Source: an uncultured Flavobacteriales bacterium | GTDB taxonomy: Bacteria; Bacteroidota; Bacteroidia; Flavobacteriales_E; Vicingaceae | DNA length: 64,000 bases | Assembly (NCBI GenBank): GCA_937901255.1 | Contig: CALCHN010000042.1 | Coordinates: 62,001-126,000 of the forward strand | Direction: 5' to 3' | Part shown: positions 43,633 to 52,742 of the stretch, piece by piece | Layout: each line of letters starts with the position of its first letter | Position numbering within the stretch: the first letter of the stretch is position 1 | Made by a program: the position numbers and the translations under genes | The notes under the pieces: model-generated | Databases searched by the model: none | The model's input: the letters and a program-made list of their open reading frames with translations, nothing else | Told to the model about the DNA's origin: nothing

Positions 43633-43994
43633 ACTTTTCCTTTGAAATAAAAAAAGAACAAGAGTTGCTTCTCATCTCGCTTTCGGGTAGTTTGAATAAT
43701 AAACAACAAGCCGAGGAGTTACTTTCAGAATTAGATTTTTATTATAATGAAGGCTTAAATTTTATTATTTTAGATTTAGCTAAAATGGACTATATGAACA
43801 GTTCGGGCTTGGGTGTTTTTATTTCAATTCTTACCCAAACAAGAAATAGAAACGGAGAAGTGTTTATAGTAAATATTCCGAAAAAAATAAACCAATTATT
43901 GGTAATTACTAAACTGAACAATGTGTTTAACATTGCCGAAAACATTAAAGAAGCAAAAGAAACTATTCTTAAAATAAAACAGCCAATAAATTAA
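43629..43994 (+). CDS. STAS-domain anti-sigma-factor-antagonist-like protein
   Basis: The 121-residue protein is a lone STAS domain: [44 protein letters not shown] and [24 protein letters not shown] contains the serine that partner-switch kinases phosphorylate in SpoIIAA-like antagonists. No cognate kinase is nearby. The closest relative in function is the PP2C/SpoIIE-type phosphatase at the window's right edge. It overlaps the fur stop by 4 nt, so it is translated with Fur. Confidence 0.9.
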   Translation: MNFSFEIKKEQELLLISLSGSLNNKQQAEELLSELDFYYNEGLNFIILDLAKMDYMNSSGLGVFISILTQTRNRNGEVFIVNIPKKINQLLVITKLNNVFNIAENIKEAKETILKIKQPIN

Positions 43995-44050
43995 TATTCA
44001 AGAATGAAACGATTATGAGTAAAAATTTCTCACATTGTAGAATTATTAAT

Positions 44051-44121
44051 TAACTCTCCCCCTTGCCCCCTCTCTTAAAAGAGAGGGGGAGAAGTTATCG
44101 ACAGATAACTTGGGGGTGAGT
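44051..44121. repeat. composite palindromic intergenic repeat
   Basis: Two hairpins lie next to each other. CCCCCTCTCTT (44066-44076) pairs perfectly with AAGAGAGGGGG (44079-44089), and AGTTATC (44093-44099) with GATAACT (44104-44110). The flanks CTCCCCC and GGGGGTGAG also pair. The unit lies between fur-STAS and purA, and a shorter relative is at 57833-57849. It resembles dispersed extragenic palindromes of Bacteroidota. Confidence 0.75.
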
Positions 44122-44208
44122 AGAAAAAAACAAAAGCTCCAACAGAGCGTAATTTAAAAGCGTTGATTGTAAATAAATAAACATATAAAAAGCAATAAAA
44201 ATAAACAC

Positions 44209-45489
44209 ATGAAAGTAGATGTATTGTTAGGACTCCAATGGGGAGACGAAGGTAAGGGTAAAATTGTAGATGTATTAACACCAAAATATGATGTAATTGC
44301 TCGTTTTCAAGGTGGTCCAAATGCTGGTCATACCTTAGAGTTTGATGGAATTAAACATGTTTTGCACACCATCCCTTCGGGAATTTTCCATAAAGGGGTA
44401 AACAACATCGTTGGTAATGGCGTTGTAATAGATCCTGTAATTTTAAAAAGAGAAATTGATGCCCTAATTAATATGGGTGTTGACATGAATAAACAATTAT
44501 TCGTTTCTAAAAAAGCACACTTAATTCTTCCAACACATCGTTTGTTAGATGCGGCTTCTGAGGCAGCAAAAGGCAAAGGAAAAATAGGTTCTACATTAAA
44601 AGGAATTGGCCCTACTTACATGGATAAAACTGGTAGAAACGGATTAAGAATAGGTGATATTTTTGAAGCCGATTTTAAAGAAAAATACGACCAGCTAATT
44701 GCTAAGCATAAAGATTTATTAAAATTTTATGATTATGGTTACGATTTAAGTGCGTTGGAAGATGATTTCTTTAATGGTGTTGAAACCATTAAAAACCTAA
44801 CAGTAATTGATAGTGAGCATTTCTTAAATCATGCTATTAATGACAATAAATCTATTTTAGCTGAAGGTGCTCAAGGAACTATGTTAGACATAGATTTTGG
44901 TTCGTATCCTTTTGTAACTTCATCAAACACAACTACTGCAGGAACTTGTACAGGCTTAGGTATTGCTCCTAACAAAATAGGAAAAGTATTCGGAATTTTT
45001 AAAGCTTATTGTACACGAGTTGGTAGTGGTCCTTTCCCTACAGAACTTCATGATGAAGTAGGTGAAAGCATTAGAAAAGCCGGTAATGAATTTGGCTCTA
45101 CAACCGGAAGACCAAGAAGATGCGGCTGGGTTGACCTACCTGCTTTAAAATATGCAATTATGATTAATGGGGTTACTGAATTAATTATGATGAAAGCTGA
45201 TGTTTTAAGTGAGTTTGATACCATTAAAGTTTGTACGCATTACGAAATTGATGGAGAAAAAATAGACTACATGCCTTATGATATTGTTTCTAAAGAAGTA
45301 AAACCTGTTTATACTGCATTAAAAGGTTGGAAAAAAGACTTGACTAAGTTAGCTTCAATAAATGATGTTCCACAAGAATTAACAGCTTATATTGAGTATT
45401 TAGAGCAAGAACTAAACGTGCCAATTACAATTGTTTCGGTTGGTCCGGATAGAACGCAAACTATTTACAGAGAAAACGTGTTGGCTTAA
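44209..45489 (+). CDS. purA: adenylosuccinate synthase
   Basis: The 426-residue enzyme makes adenylosuccinate from IMP, aspartate and GTP in AMP synthesis. Family motifs are complete: GLQWGDEGKGKIVD at the N-terminus, GGPNAGHT, GIGPTYMDKTGRNGLR, LAEGAQGTMLDIDFGSYPFV and TTGRPRRCGWVDLPALKYA. The start at 44209 follows a palindromic repeat rather than an obvious promoter. Confidence 0.97.
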   Translation: MKVDVLLGLQWGDEGKGKIVDVLTPKYDVIARFQGGPNAGHTLEFDGIKHVLHTIPSGIFHKGVNNIVGNGVVIDPVILKREIDALINMGVDMNKQLFVSKKAHLILPTHRLLDAASEAAKGKGKIGSTLKGIGPTYMDKTGRNGLRIGDIFEADFKEKYDQLIAKHKDLLKFYDYGYDLSALEDDFFNGVETIKNLTVIDSEHFLNHAINDNKSILAEGAQGTMLDIDFGSYPFVTSSNTTTAGTCTGLGIAPNKIGKVFGIFKAYCTRVGSGPFPTELHDEVGESIRKAGNEFGSTTGRPRRCGWVDLPALKYAIMINGVTELIMMKADVLSEFDTIKVCTHYEIDGEKIDYMPYDIVSKEVKPVYTALKGWKKDLTKLASINDVPQELTAYIEYLEQELNVPITIVSVGPDRTQTIYRENVLA

Positions 45490-45502
45490 AAAAGTGTTTT
45501 AC

Positions 45503-47278
45503 TTACATTTTGTTTGGAACTCCTATCCCAAGCAATTTCATGCCTGAAGTGATAACATTTGCTACACTTTGAGATAAAACTAATCTCATGGCTAGCTTGT
45601 TTTTATCTTCTTCACGTAAAATAGGTACGTTTTGATAAAAGTGATTGAAAGTTTTTACCAACTCATAAATATAATTACTTAAGGTTGCCGGACTAATATT
45701 TTCTCCGGCTTCTTTAATAATTGTAGGAAAGTCTTTTAATAACTTTATTAAGGTAATTTCTTCTTCATTGAGTTCGGCATTGGTGTAAGAAGTGCTGTAA
45801 TTTAATTCTTTTGCTTTTCTCAATAACGATTGTATTCTGGCATGAGCATATTGTATAAAAGGAGCAGTGTTGCCATTCAAATCAATAGATTCTGCCGGAT
45901 TAAACACCATGCCTTTTTTAGCATCAACTTTAAGTAAATAATATTTTAATCCACCTAAGCCAATTTGAGCATATAATGCTTCTTTTTCAGCATTGCTTAA
46001 TCCATCTAAATGCCCACGTTCTTGAGTCATTAGTTTGGCATCATTTATAATTTCTGCCATTAAATCATCAGCATCCACAACTGTTCCTTCTCTGGATTTC
46101 ATTTTACCATCGGGCAATTCTATCATGCCATAAGATAAATGGTGACATTCATCTGCCCATTGGTAACCCAATTTTTTTAGGATAGCAAACAATACCTTAA
46201 AATGATGATTTTGTTCATTTCCAACTGTATAAATGATTCCATTTAAATTAGGGTGATTTTTATAACGTTCTATAGCTGTTCCAATATCTTGCGTCATGTA
46301 AACAGAAGTTCCATCAGCTCTTAATAAAAGCTTATCATCCATTTTTTCAGCACTTAAATCGCACCAAATAGACCCATCTTCTTTTTGATAAAAATATCCT
46401 TCTGCTAAGCCTTTTTCTACTACATCTTTGCCTAAAATGTACGTGTTGGATTCATAATAAATTTCATCAAAATCAACCCCCATAGTTTGGTAAGTAACAT
46501 CAAAACCATCATACACCCAAGCATTCATTTTTTTCCATAAATCCACCACCTCTTTATCTCCATTTTCCCACTTAAGCAGCATTTCTTGTGCTTTTTTAAA
46601 TATAGGAGCTTCTTTTTCGGCTTCTTCTTTTGTTAACCCTTTTTCAACAAGCAGATTGATTTCTTTTTTATACGCCTTATCAAACTCCACATAATACTTC
46701 CCTACCAAATGGTCGCCTTTTAGACCCGAACTTTCGGGAGTTTCTTCATTTCCAAATTGTTGCCATGCCAACATACTTTTACAAATGTGTATGCCTCTAT
46801 CATTAATAATTTGGGTTTTATACACATCGTGTCCGTTCGCTTTTAAAATTTCAGCAACCGAATAACCTAAAAAAATGTTTCTTAAATGCCCTAAATGCAG
46901 TGGTTTATTGGTATTTGGCGAAGCATATTCTACCATGTAGGTTTTACCTGATGGTGCTGCTTGTCCAAATGTTTTATTTTGAGCAATAGTATTGAGCTCA
47001 CCAAGCCAGTAGTCAGCAGCAATGCTAAGGTTTAAAAAGCCTTTTACCACATTAAAATCAGTAATTTCTGCAACATTATCTACTAAATACTTGCCTAAAT
47101 CTTCAGCGGTTTGTTCAGGAGATTTTTTTGATATTTTAGTAAAAGGAAAAACCACCACCGTTAAATCTCCATCAAATTCTTTTCTGGTTTTTTGAGGTTG
47201 AATAGTATTTACATCCACTTCAGCACCATAAATTGATGCAATTCCTTTTTTTACTGCTTGTATAATTAATTCTTCCAT
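45503..47278 (-). CDS. argS: arginyl-tRNA synthetase
   Basis: Starting at 47278 the enzyme has 591 residues; the extra upstream codons would not be conserved. The N-terminal additional domain, the HIGH-type motif (NTNKPLHLGHLRN) and a degenerate KMSKS-type loop (DGKMKSREGTVVDAD) are visible, as in class I arginyl synthetases. The C-terminal anticodon-binding domain ends RLVLSQSVANVITSGMKLLGI. It lies downstream of arginase on the same strand, separated by a pyrimidine-rich tract and short repeats. Confidence 0.97.
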   Translation of the reverse strand: MEELIIQAVKKGIASIYGAEVDVNTIQPQKTRKEFDGDLTVVVFPFTKISKKSPEQTAEDLGKYLVDNVAEITDFNVVKGFLNLSIAADYWLGELNTIAQNKTFGQAAPSGKTYMVEYASPNTNKPLHLGHLRNIFLGYSVAEILKANGHDVYKTQIINDRGIHICKSMLAWQQFGNEETPESSGLKGDHLVGKYYVEFDKAYKKEINLLVEKGLTKEEAEKEAPIFKKAQEMLLKWENGDKEVVDLWKKMNAWVYDGFDVTYQTMGVDFDEIYYESNTYILGKDVVEKGLAEGYFYQKEDGSIWCDLSAEKMDDKLLLRADGTSVYMTQDIGTAIERYKNHPNLNGIIYTVGNEQNHHFKVLFAILKKLGYQWADECHHLSYGMIELPDGKMKSREGTVVDADDLMAEIINDAKLMTQERGHLDGLSNAEKEALYAQIGLGGLKYYLLKVDAKKGMVFNPAESIDLNGNTAPFIQYAHARIQSLLRKAKELNYSTSYTNAELNEEEITLIKLLKDFPTIIKEAGENISPATLSNYIYELVKTFNHFYQNVPILREEDKNKLAMRLVLSQSVANVITSGMKLLGIGVPNKM

Positions 47279-47294
47279 TTTTAGTTTTTTTCGC

Positions 47295-47357
47295 CACGAA
47301 TGCACGAATTTTCAAATTCCCACATTTTTCCAGCTGATAACGCTGATTTTCGCAGAT
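47295..47357 (+). repeat. degenerate short repeats between arginase and argS
   Basis: CACGAAT occurs twice (47295-47301 and 47303-47309), and GCTGAT, GCTGAT, GCAGAT at 47333, 47342 and 47352. The words CACGAAT and GCAGATTA resemble the repeats that flank GxxExxY genes in other genomes, but no gene lies here, so this may be a remnant. Confidence 0.5.
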
Positions 47358-47423
47358 TACTTTTATTTTTTTACTGTTTTTAATAGGTACAAATCCCATA
47401 TTTCAAACAACTAACTCCTAATG

Positions 47424-47479
47424 CCTCTTTCCCTCTCCCTTTCCCTCTCACTTTCCCTCTCACTTTCACTTTCACCTTC
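47424..47479. repeat. pyrimidine-rich hexamer-like tract
   Basis: A run of CTTTCC, CTCTCA and CTTTCA units lies directly after the arginase stop (minus strand), so the arginase transcript would continue as a purine-rich tract. A plus-strand reading frame coding Ser-Leu repeats here is an artefact of the repeat. Confidence 0.7.
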
Positions 47480-47485
47480 ACATTC

Positions 47486-48448
47486 TCACATTGATAATTT
47501 AGCTTCAATATTTTTGGTAACCTCATTCAACACTTCAAATGCGGTTTCTGCCATTACATTTCCTTTGTTATCTAACGTAGGGTTTACTTCCACTATTTCT
47601 AAGCAAATTACCTTGTTACTTTCGATCAACTCATTAATAATATTTTTCACTTCATATTGGTCAAAACCTTTAGAAACAGGAGTTCCTGTGCCTTTAGAAA
47701 TTAAATCGCAATCCATAGAGTCCACATCAAAAGAGATGTAGATGAAATCACAATTTTTCAATTTTTCTAGGGCTTCATTCACACACACTTCTAATCCTCT
47801 ATATCTTACTTCCTCTACTTTATAGTTTTTAATGCCGTTTTTCTGCATTAAATAATCTTCCGGTTCTTCCGTATCTCTAACCCCAAAAAACACTACATCC
47901 TCATGCAGTACTTTTGGAGAAATTCCACCAATATTTTTCATGCCTTCCCAATTATCATGAGTTTCTTCCTTAACTTCATTTACTTTCCTATCTAAATTGT
48001 CATCGCCAAGGGCAGCAGCCATTGGCATTCCGTGAATATTACCTGATGGAGTAGTATATGGAGAATGTAAATCGCCATGAGCATCTATCCAAACCACACC
48101 AATACGTTTGTCTGAATGAGCACATTTTAATCCGCTAATAGTTCCTAATGCCGAAGAATGATCTCCTGAAAGTACTAGTGGGAAATAATTTTCTTCAACC
48201 GTTTCCTTAACCGCTTTACTTAATCGTTTGCACACTTTCAGCACTTTTCCAATTCTTTTGGCGTAAGGCGTTTGTTGCTTTTCGTAAACAGCTTCATTCT
48301 CACTTTCAATATCTACGTAATCGTAATTGTTAAAATAATCATTTCCTGCATTAATAGCTGCAATTTCAATAGCATCAATTCCCATGTCAGAACCTCTTGT
48401 TCCAGCACCAATGTCAGAGCGGTTTTTAATGATTTTAATGGCTTTCAT
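47486..48448 (-). CDS. rocF: arginase
   Basis: The 320-residue ureohydrolase-fold protein hydrolyses L-arginine to ornithine and urea. Manganese ligands are visible: His97 in GDHSSALG, and Asp122, His124 and Asp126 in WIDAHGDLHSP, and FDVDSMDCD with two more aspartates. SGNIHGMPMAAALG, GTGTPVSKGF and VCLEIVEVNPTLD favour arginase over agmatinase or formimidoylglutamase. It is followed by a purine-rich tail and by argS. Confidence 0.85.
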   Translation of the reverse strand: MKAIKIIKNRSDIGAGTRGSDMGIDAIEIAAINAGNDYFNNYDYVDIESENEAVYEKQQTPYAKRIGKVLKVCKRLSKAVKETVEENYFPLVLSGDHSSALGTISGLKCAHSDKRIGVVWIDAHGDLHSPYTTPSGNIHGMPMAAALGDDNLDRKVNEVKEETHDNWEGMKNIGGISPKVLHEDVVFFGVRDTEEPEDYLMQKNGIKNYKVEEVRYRGLEVCVNEALEKLKNCDFIYISFDVDSMDCDLISKGTGTPVSKGFDQYEVKNIINELIESNKVICLEIVEVNPTLDNKGNVMAETAFEVLNEVTKNIEAKLSM

Positions 48449-48738
48449 ATAACTATGTTTTAAGTATTTATACTTATAGTTCCTAAGTAGAAATTTTATA
48501 AATTATAGGGGAATTAGGTATAAATTACACCCTTTAACAATTAGGAAACAAAAATATTGATATATTTGTTGTTACGAATTATATAATATACTTTTTTTTA
48601 ATCTTTATTCATCACAAAATGACCATGACTAAGAATTTCTTCACAACAGAAAATTATTATCTTGGGAGTTATGTCTGCCAATTTAATAGAATTAATCACA
48701 AGCAGGTGAAAAAGAATTAAAAAAACAGCGTTTTTAGT

Positions 48739-49428
48739 ATGCTTAAAATACATTTTTATTTACTTCTTTTTGGTCTAATTTTTCTTTCATCATGTAAAGA
48801 TAGTGTTTCAGACAAATCCGAAGGTGTTATAGAGTACAAAGTAACTTATCCTAAAATGGATAAAACCAATTTTATGTTGGATTTTATGCCTAAGGAAATG
48901 AGAATGTATTTTAAAGACAATAAATATATTACTACCGTTTCTGCCGGAATGGGAACCTTTAAAACAGAGTTTGTTTGCGACCAAGCTGCAGATGAGTTTT
49001 TTCAGTTGGTAAAACTCATTAATAAAAAATATGTGTTAAAATTAACAGGAGAAGAAATTCCTAATACACTTAAACATTTACCCGAATATGAAATAGAATT
49101 TGTAGATGAGTACAAAGAAATTTTAGGCTATGTATGTAAAAAAGCCATAGTAACGGTAAAAAATGAAACCAATGATGCTTTTACAGTGTTTTACACTAAA
49201 GATATTAATATAGAAAATCCCAATTGGTGCAATCAATTTGCTCCAATAGATGGAGTAATGTTAGAATATCAGTACGATAAGTACGATATTTGCATGCGTT
49301 TTGAAGCAAAAAAAGTAAAGTTTGAAAAAGTAAAAGACAACGTTTTTGAAATCCCTTCTGAATACAAAGCAGTTACATTTGATGAGATGGAGCAAGAAAT
49401 GACGGAAATCTTTGATAGTTTCAAATAA
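48739..49428 (+). CDS. DUF4412-like lipoprotein
   Basis: The 229-residue protein has a lipobox (LLLFGLIFLSSCKDSVSD) and a beta-rich body with MPKEMRMYFKDNKYITTVS, ILGYVCKKAIVTV and TVFYTKDINIENP. These elements recur in the next gene in the same order, so the two are paralogues of one family close to DUF4412/GLPGLI. Function unknown; such proteins are exported or outer-membrane associated. It has no predicted catalytic residues. The two genes are 23 nt apart and probably co-transcribed. Confidence 0.75.
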   Translation: MLKIHFYLLLFGLIFLSSCKDSVSDKSEGVIEYKVTYPKMDKTNFMLDFMPKEMRMYFKDNKYITTVSAGMGTFKTEFVCDQAADEFFQLVKLINKKYVLKLTGEEIPNTLKHLPEYEIEFVDEYKEILGYVCKKAIVTVKNETNDAFTVFYTKDINIENPNWCNQFAPIDGVMLEYQYDKYDICMRFEAKKVKFEKVKDNVFEIPSEYKAVTFDEMEQEMTEIFDSFK

Positions 49429-49451
49429 ATATTAACCTTATAAATTAACTT

Positions 49452-50099
49452 ATGATGAAAAAAATTTTATTAGCCAGTTTGGCAACTATGGTAATTACTG
49501 TTAGTGCAGTAGCTCAAAAATCTTTTGAAGGAACGGTAAATTTTGGTATTACTTACACAGATATGCCAGATGAAATGAAACAGTACGAATCGATGATGCC
49601 AAAAGAAATGACTCTTAAAATTAAAGGAGACAAGAGCAGAATGGAGCAAAACACTGCGATGGGCTCTACAACTACCATTACAGACGATAAAGCAAAAAAA
49701 GTTACTGTTTTAATGAACATGATGGGGCAAAAAATAGCGATGGAACAAAAAACTTCTGAAGATAAAGAAAACGATGCTATAAAAATTAACTATTTAGAAG
49801 GCACTAAAAAAATTGCAGGTTATACCTGTAAAAAAGCTGAAATAACTCACCCTGAAATGGATGAAGCAATGACGGTTTATTATACAGAAGAAATTACTGG
49901 AACAAAAACCAATGCTCAATTTAAAGGGTTAAAAGGTTTTTTAATGGAATATACTATAGAAAACCAAGGAATGACAATGACTATTGCTGCTAAAGAAGTA
50001 AAAGAAGAAAAAATTTCTAATGCAGAATTTACTATTCCTTCCGATTACGAAAGTATGACAGAAGAAGAATTTAAAAAACAAATGGGAGGAGGTCAATAG
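49452..50099 (+). CDS. DUF4412-like secreted protein
   Basis: The 215-residue protein has a Sec signal peptide (ILLASLATMVITVSAVAQ) but no lipobox cysteine. It repeats the pattern of its upstream neighbour: MPKEMTLKIKGDKSRME, IAGYTCKKAEITHPEMDEA and TVYYTEEITGTK, ending NAEFTIPSDYESMTEEEF. Only the membrane anchoring differs, so the pair would be a lipidated and a soluble version. Function unknown. Starts at 49452 and 49455 are both ATG. The terminator stem begins inside the last codons. Confidence 0.78.
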   Translation: MMKKILLASLATMVITVSAVAQKSFEGTVNFGITYTDMPDEMKQYESMMPKEMTLKIKGDKSRMEQNTAMGSTTTITDDKAKKVTVLMNMMGQKIAMEQKTSEDKENDAIKINYLEGTKKIAGYTCKKAEITHPEMDEAMTVYYTEEITGTKTNAQFKGLKGFLMEYTIENQGMTMTIAAKEVKEEKISNAEFTIPSDYESMTEEEFKKQMGGGQ

Positions 50100-50113
50100 A
50101 CCTCCTTTTTTTA
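50087..50113 (+). terminator. terminator of the DUF4412 pair
   Basis: AGGAGGTC (50087-50094) pairs with GACCTCCT (50099-50106), loop AATA, followed by seven T. The left arm is the last coding bases. Confidence 0.85.
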
Positions 50114-50194
50114 TCTAGAAATTCTTTATTGTTTATTCACAATCAATTGTTATTTATTAGCGTTCTTTCGGTTAGTAAACGCCTTACTAATGTA

Positions 50195-50202
50195 TAAATT
50201 TG
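50195..50202 (+). promoter_or_regulatory. candidate -7 box (TAAATTTG) of ftsK
   Basis: TAAATTTG fits TAnnTTTG and overlaps a possible TTG start at 50200, which supports the ATG at 50227 as the true ftsK start. The -33 element is not clear. Confidence 0.45.
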
Positions 50203-50226
50203 TTAGTTAATACCGTAAAGAACAAA

Positions 50227-52713
50227 ATGGCAGTAAATCAATTTAAAAATAATATTAAAGAAAAAAACGAAGCGAAGAAAGCTCCTAAAAAAGAGCGAAA
50301 AGTTGGTCGATTTTCTTTCTTCAGCAACATTAGCAATAAGTTTAAAAGTATTGTGCAAAATGAAAAATTAGCTCAAATTACAGGCTTGTTGTTATTGGTT
50401 TTTTCTGTCTTTTTATTATTGGCTTTCTCATCCTACTTATTTACTTGGAAAGCCGACCAAAACTTAATTATAAACCACTGGGATAATCCTGAAGTTCAGG
50501 CTGAAAACTGGTTAGGTAAATTAGGTGCTTATGCAGCACATCAGTTTATTTTTAATGCCTTTGGAGTAGCTTCCTTTTTGTTTTGCTTTTTGTTTTTTAT
50601 TGTAGGGTTTAAAGCTCTTTTTAAAATAAAATTGGTTCCATTTAATAAAGCTTTTGCTTATTCTTTGTTTGCCATTATTTGGTTGTCGGTAGTATTAGCC
50701 TATATTTTTAAAAGCTACCCCATTTTAGGAGGAACTTTTGGATTTCAATCTACGGTTTGGCTTACCAGTATTGTGGGAAGCGTTGGTGTAGGCTTACTTT
50801 TATTCCTTTCGTTATTAATATTTATTGTCCTAAATTTTAATGTTTCGTTTAAACTTCCTCAGTTGGAAAAAATGATGGAAGATGATTTAGTAGAGGAAAC
50901 TTCTGAAGTAGAAAACCCCGCAGACGAAATAGACTTGATACATGAAGCTGCTTTAAACGAAATGGAAGAAAATAATGAAGAAGAAACGAACACTGTTAGT
51001 TTAGATGAAGCTCCTGAAGAACTTCCTGTAACTGAAGAGGAAGAGGAAGAATCAGAAAGTATTGCTCTTTCAACAGAAGTTCCTGAAACAGAAGAGAAAA
51101 ATGAAGGAGAAGTAGCGTTTTCTGTTGAAGAAGCTAAACCAGACGAAAAAACGCTTTCGGAAGAAGAACTTAACCAAAAAGCTAAAGATTTTGGAGAGTA
51201 CGACCCAACACTTGATTTAGCCTCATTTAAAATGCCTCCAATTGAGTTACTAAAAGACTTTGGAGACACTCAAAAAACAGTTACAAAAGAAGAATTAGAA
51301 GCCAATAAAAATAAAATTTTAGCTACACTTTCTAATTACAATATTGAAATAACTAGCATAAAAGCTACTATTGGACCAACGGTTACGCTTTACGAAATTA
51401 TACCTGCTCCTGGTATTAGAATTTCTAAAATTAAAAACTTAGAAGACGATATTGCACTTAGTTTGGCAGCATTAGGAATTAGAATTATTGCTCCAATTCC
51501 GGGTAAAGGAACTATTGGTATTGAAGTGCCTAACCAAAACCCTGAAATTGTTTCCATGCGTTTGGCAATTGCTTCCGATAGATTTCAAAATGCTAAAATG
51601 GAACTGCCTGTAGTAATGGGAAAAACCATTACCAACGAAAATTTTGTTTTCGATTTGGCTAAAATGCCTCACTTACTTATGGCTGGGGCTACCGGACAAG
51701 GAAAATCGGTTGGTTTAAATGCGGTGTTAACTTCTTTATTGTATAAAAAACATCCATCGCAATTGAAGTTTGTTTTGGTAGATCCTAAAAAAGTAGAGCT
51801 TACACTTTACAACAAAATAGAACGCCATTATTTAGCAAAATTACCCGATACAGAAGAAGCGATTATTACTGATAATCAGAAAGTAATTAATACACTAAAC
51901 TCGTTGTGTATTGAAATGGATAATCGCTATGAATTACTTAAAAATGCTCAGGTAAGAAATATTGTGGAATACAACAGTAAGTTTATTGCTCGAAAACTAA
52001 ATCCAAATGATGGACATCAGTTTTTACCTTACATCGTATTGGTTATTGATGAGTTTGCTGATTTAATAATGACAGCTGGTAAGGAAGTAGAAACACCAAT
52101 TGCTCGTTTGGCTCAATTAGCAAGAGCTATAGGTATTCATTTAATTATTGCCACTCAACGACCTTCAGCTAATATTATTACTGGTATTATTAAAGCTAAT
52201 TTCCCTGGTAGAATTGCTTTTAGAGTAACTTCTGGAATTGACTCTAGAACGATTTTAGATTCTAGTGGAGCAGATCAATTAATCGGACGAGGAGATATGC
52301 TTATCTCTCAGGGTAACGATTTAACGCGTGTACAATGTGCTTTTGTTGACACACCCGAAGTAGAAAGAATTTGTGATTTTATTGGCGAACAAAGAGGTTA
52401 TCCCGAAGTATTTACACTTCCCGAATATGTTGGAGAATCTTCATCAGGTGGCTCAGGAACTTTTGATAGTGATGATAAAGATGATTTGTTTGATGATGCT
52501 GCTAGAATGATTGTTCAACATCAACAAGGTTCGGCTTCATTGTTGCAACGAAAAATGAAAATCGGTTACAACCGTGCAGGAAGATTAATAGACCAACTAG
52601 AAGAAGCAGGAATTATCGGTCCTTTTGAAGGAAGTAAGGCCAGACAAGTATTAATGACCGACATGAATGCTTTGGAACAGTTTTTGAAAGGTGGGGATGA
52701 AACCAACCAATAA
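50227..52713 (+). CDS. ftsK: FtsK/SpoIIIE DNA translocase
   Basis: From the ATG at 50227 the protein has 828 residues. Four N-terminal transmembrane helices (about residues 50-220) anchor it at the septum. An acidic linker of about 110 residues (for example VSLDEAPEELPVTEEEEEES) follows. The motor has FtsK_alpha near 380-470, Walker A GATGQGKS at about 487-494, Walker B LVIDEFADLIM near 603-613, and GIHLIIATQRPSANIITG. The C-terminal gamma winged helix (MIVQHQQGSASLLQRKMKIG) reads KOPS-type sequences. It clears the chromosome terminus at division. Confidence 0.95.
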   Translation: MAVNQFKNNIKEKNEAKKAPKKERKVGRFSFFSNISNKFKSIVQNEKLAQITGLLLLVFSVFLLLAFSSYLFTWKADQNLIINHWDNPEVQAENWLGKLGAYAAHQFIFNAFGVASFLFCFLFFIVGFKALFKIKLVPFNKAFAYSLFAIIWLSVVLAYIFKSYPILGGTFGFQSTVWLTSIVGSVGVGLLLFLSLLIFIVLNFNVSFKLPQLEKMMEDDLVEETSEVENPADEIDLIHEAALNEMEENNEEETNTVSLDEAPEELPVTEEEEEESESIALSTEVPETEEKNEGEVAFSVEEAKPDEKTLSEEELNQKAKDFGEYDPTLDLASFKMPPIELLKDFGDTQKTVTKEELEANKNKILATLSNYNIEITSIKATIGPTVTLYEIIPAPGIRISKIKNLEDDIALSLAALGIRIIAPIPGKGTIGIEVPNQNPEIVSMRLAIASDRFQNAKMELPVVMGKTITNENFVFDLAKMPHLLMAGATGQGKSVGLNAVLTSLLYKKHPSQLKFVLVDPKKVELTLYNKIERHYLAKLPDTEEAIITDNQKVINTLNSLCIEMDNRYELLKNAQVRNIVEYNSKFIARKLNPNDGHQFLPYIVLVIDEFADLIMTAGKEVETPIARLAQLARAIGIHLIIATQRPSANIITGIIKANFPGRIAFRVTSGIDSRTILDSSGADQLIGRGDMLISQGNDLTRVQCAFVDTPEVERICDFIGEQRGYPEVFTLPEYVGESSSGGSGTFDSDDKDDLFDDAARMIVQHQQGSASLLQRKMKIGYNRAGRLIDQLEEAGIIGPFEGSKARQVLMTDMNALEQFLKGGDETNQ

Positions 52714-52742
52714 AAATTACGAACTTTGTAAAAAACATACTC

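Noticed and set aside
47421..47741. Plus-strand reading frame with Ser-Leu repeats
   Set aside because: It is a translation of the pyrimidine-rich tract and the antisense of arginase, not a protein gene.
50859..51269. Minus-strand Ser-rich reading frame
   Set aside because: It is the antisense of the acidic linker of ftsK (Glu/Asp codons read backwards give Ser-rich frames).
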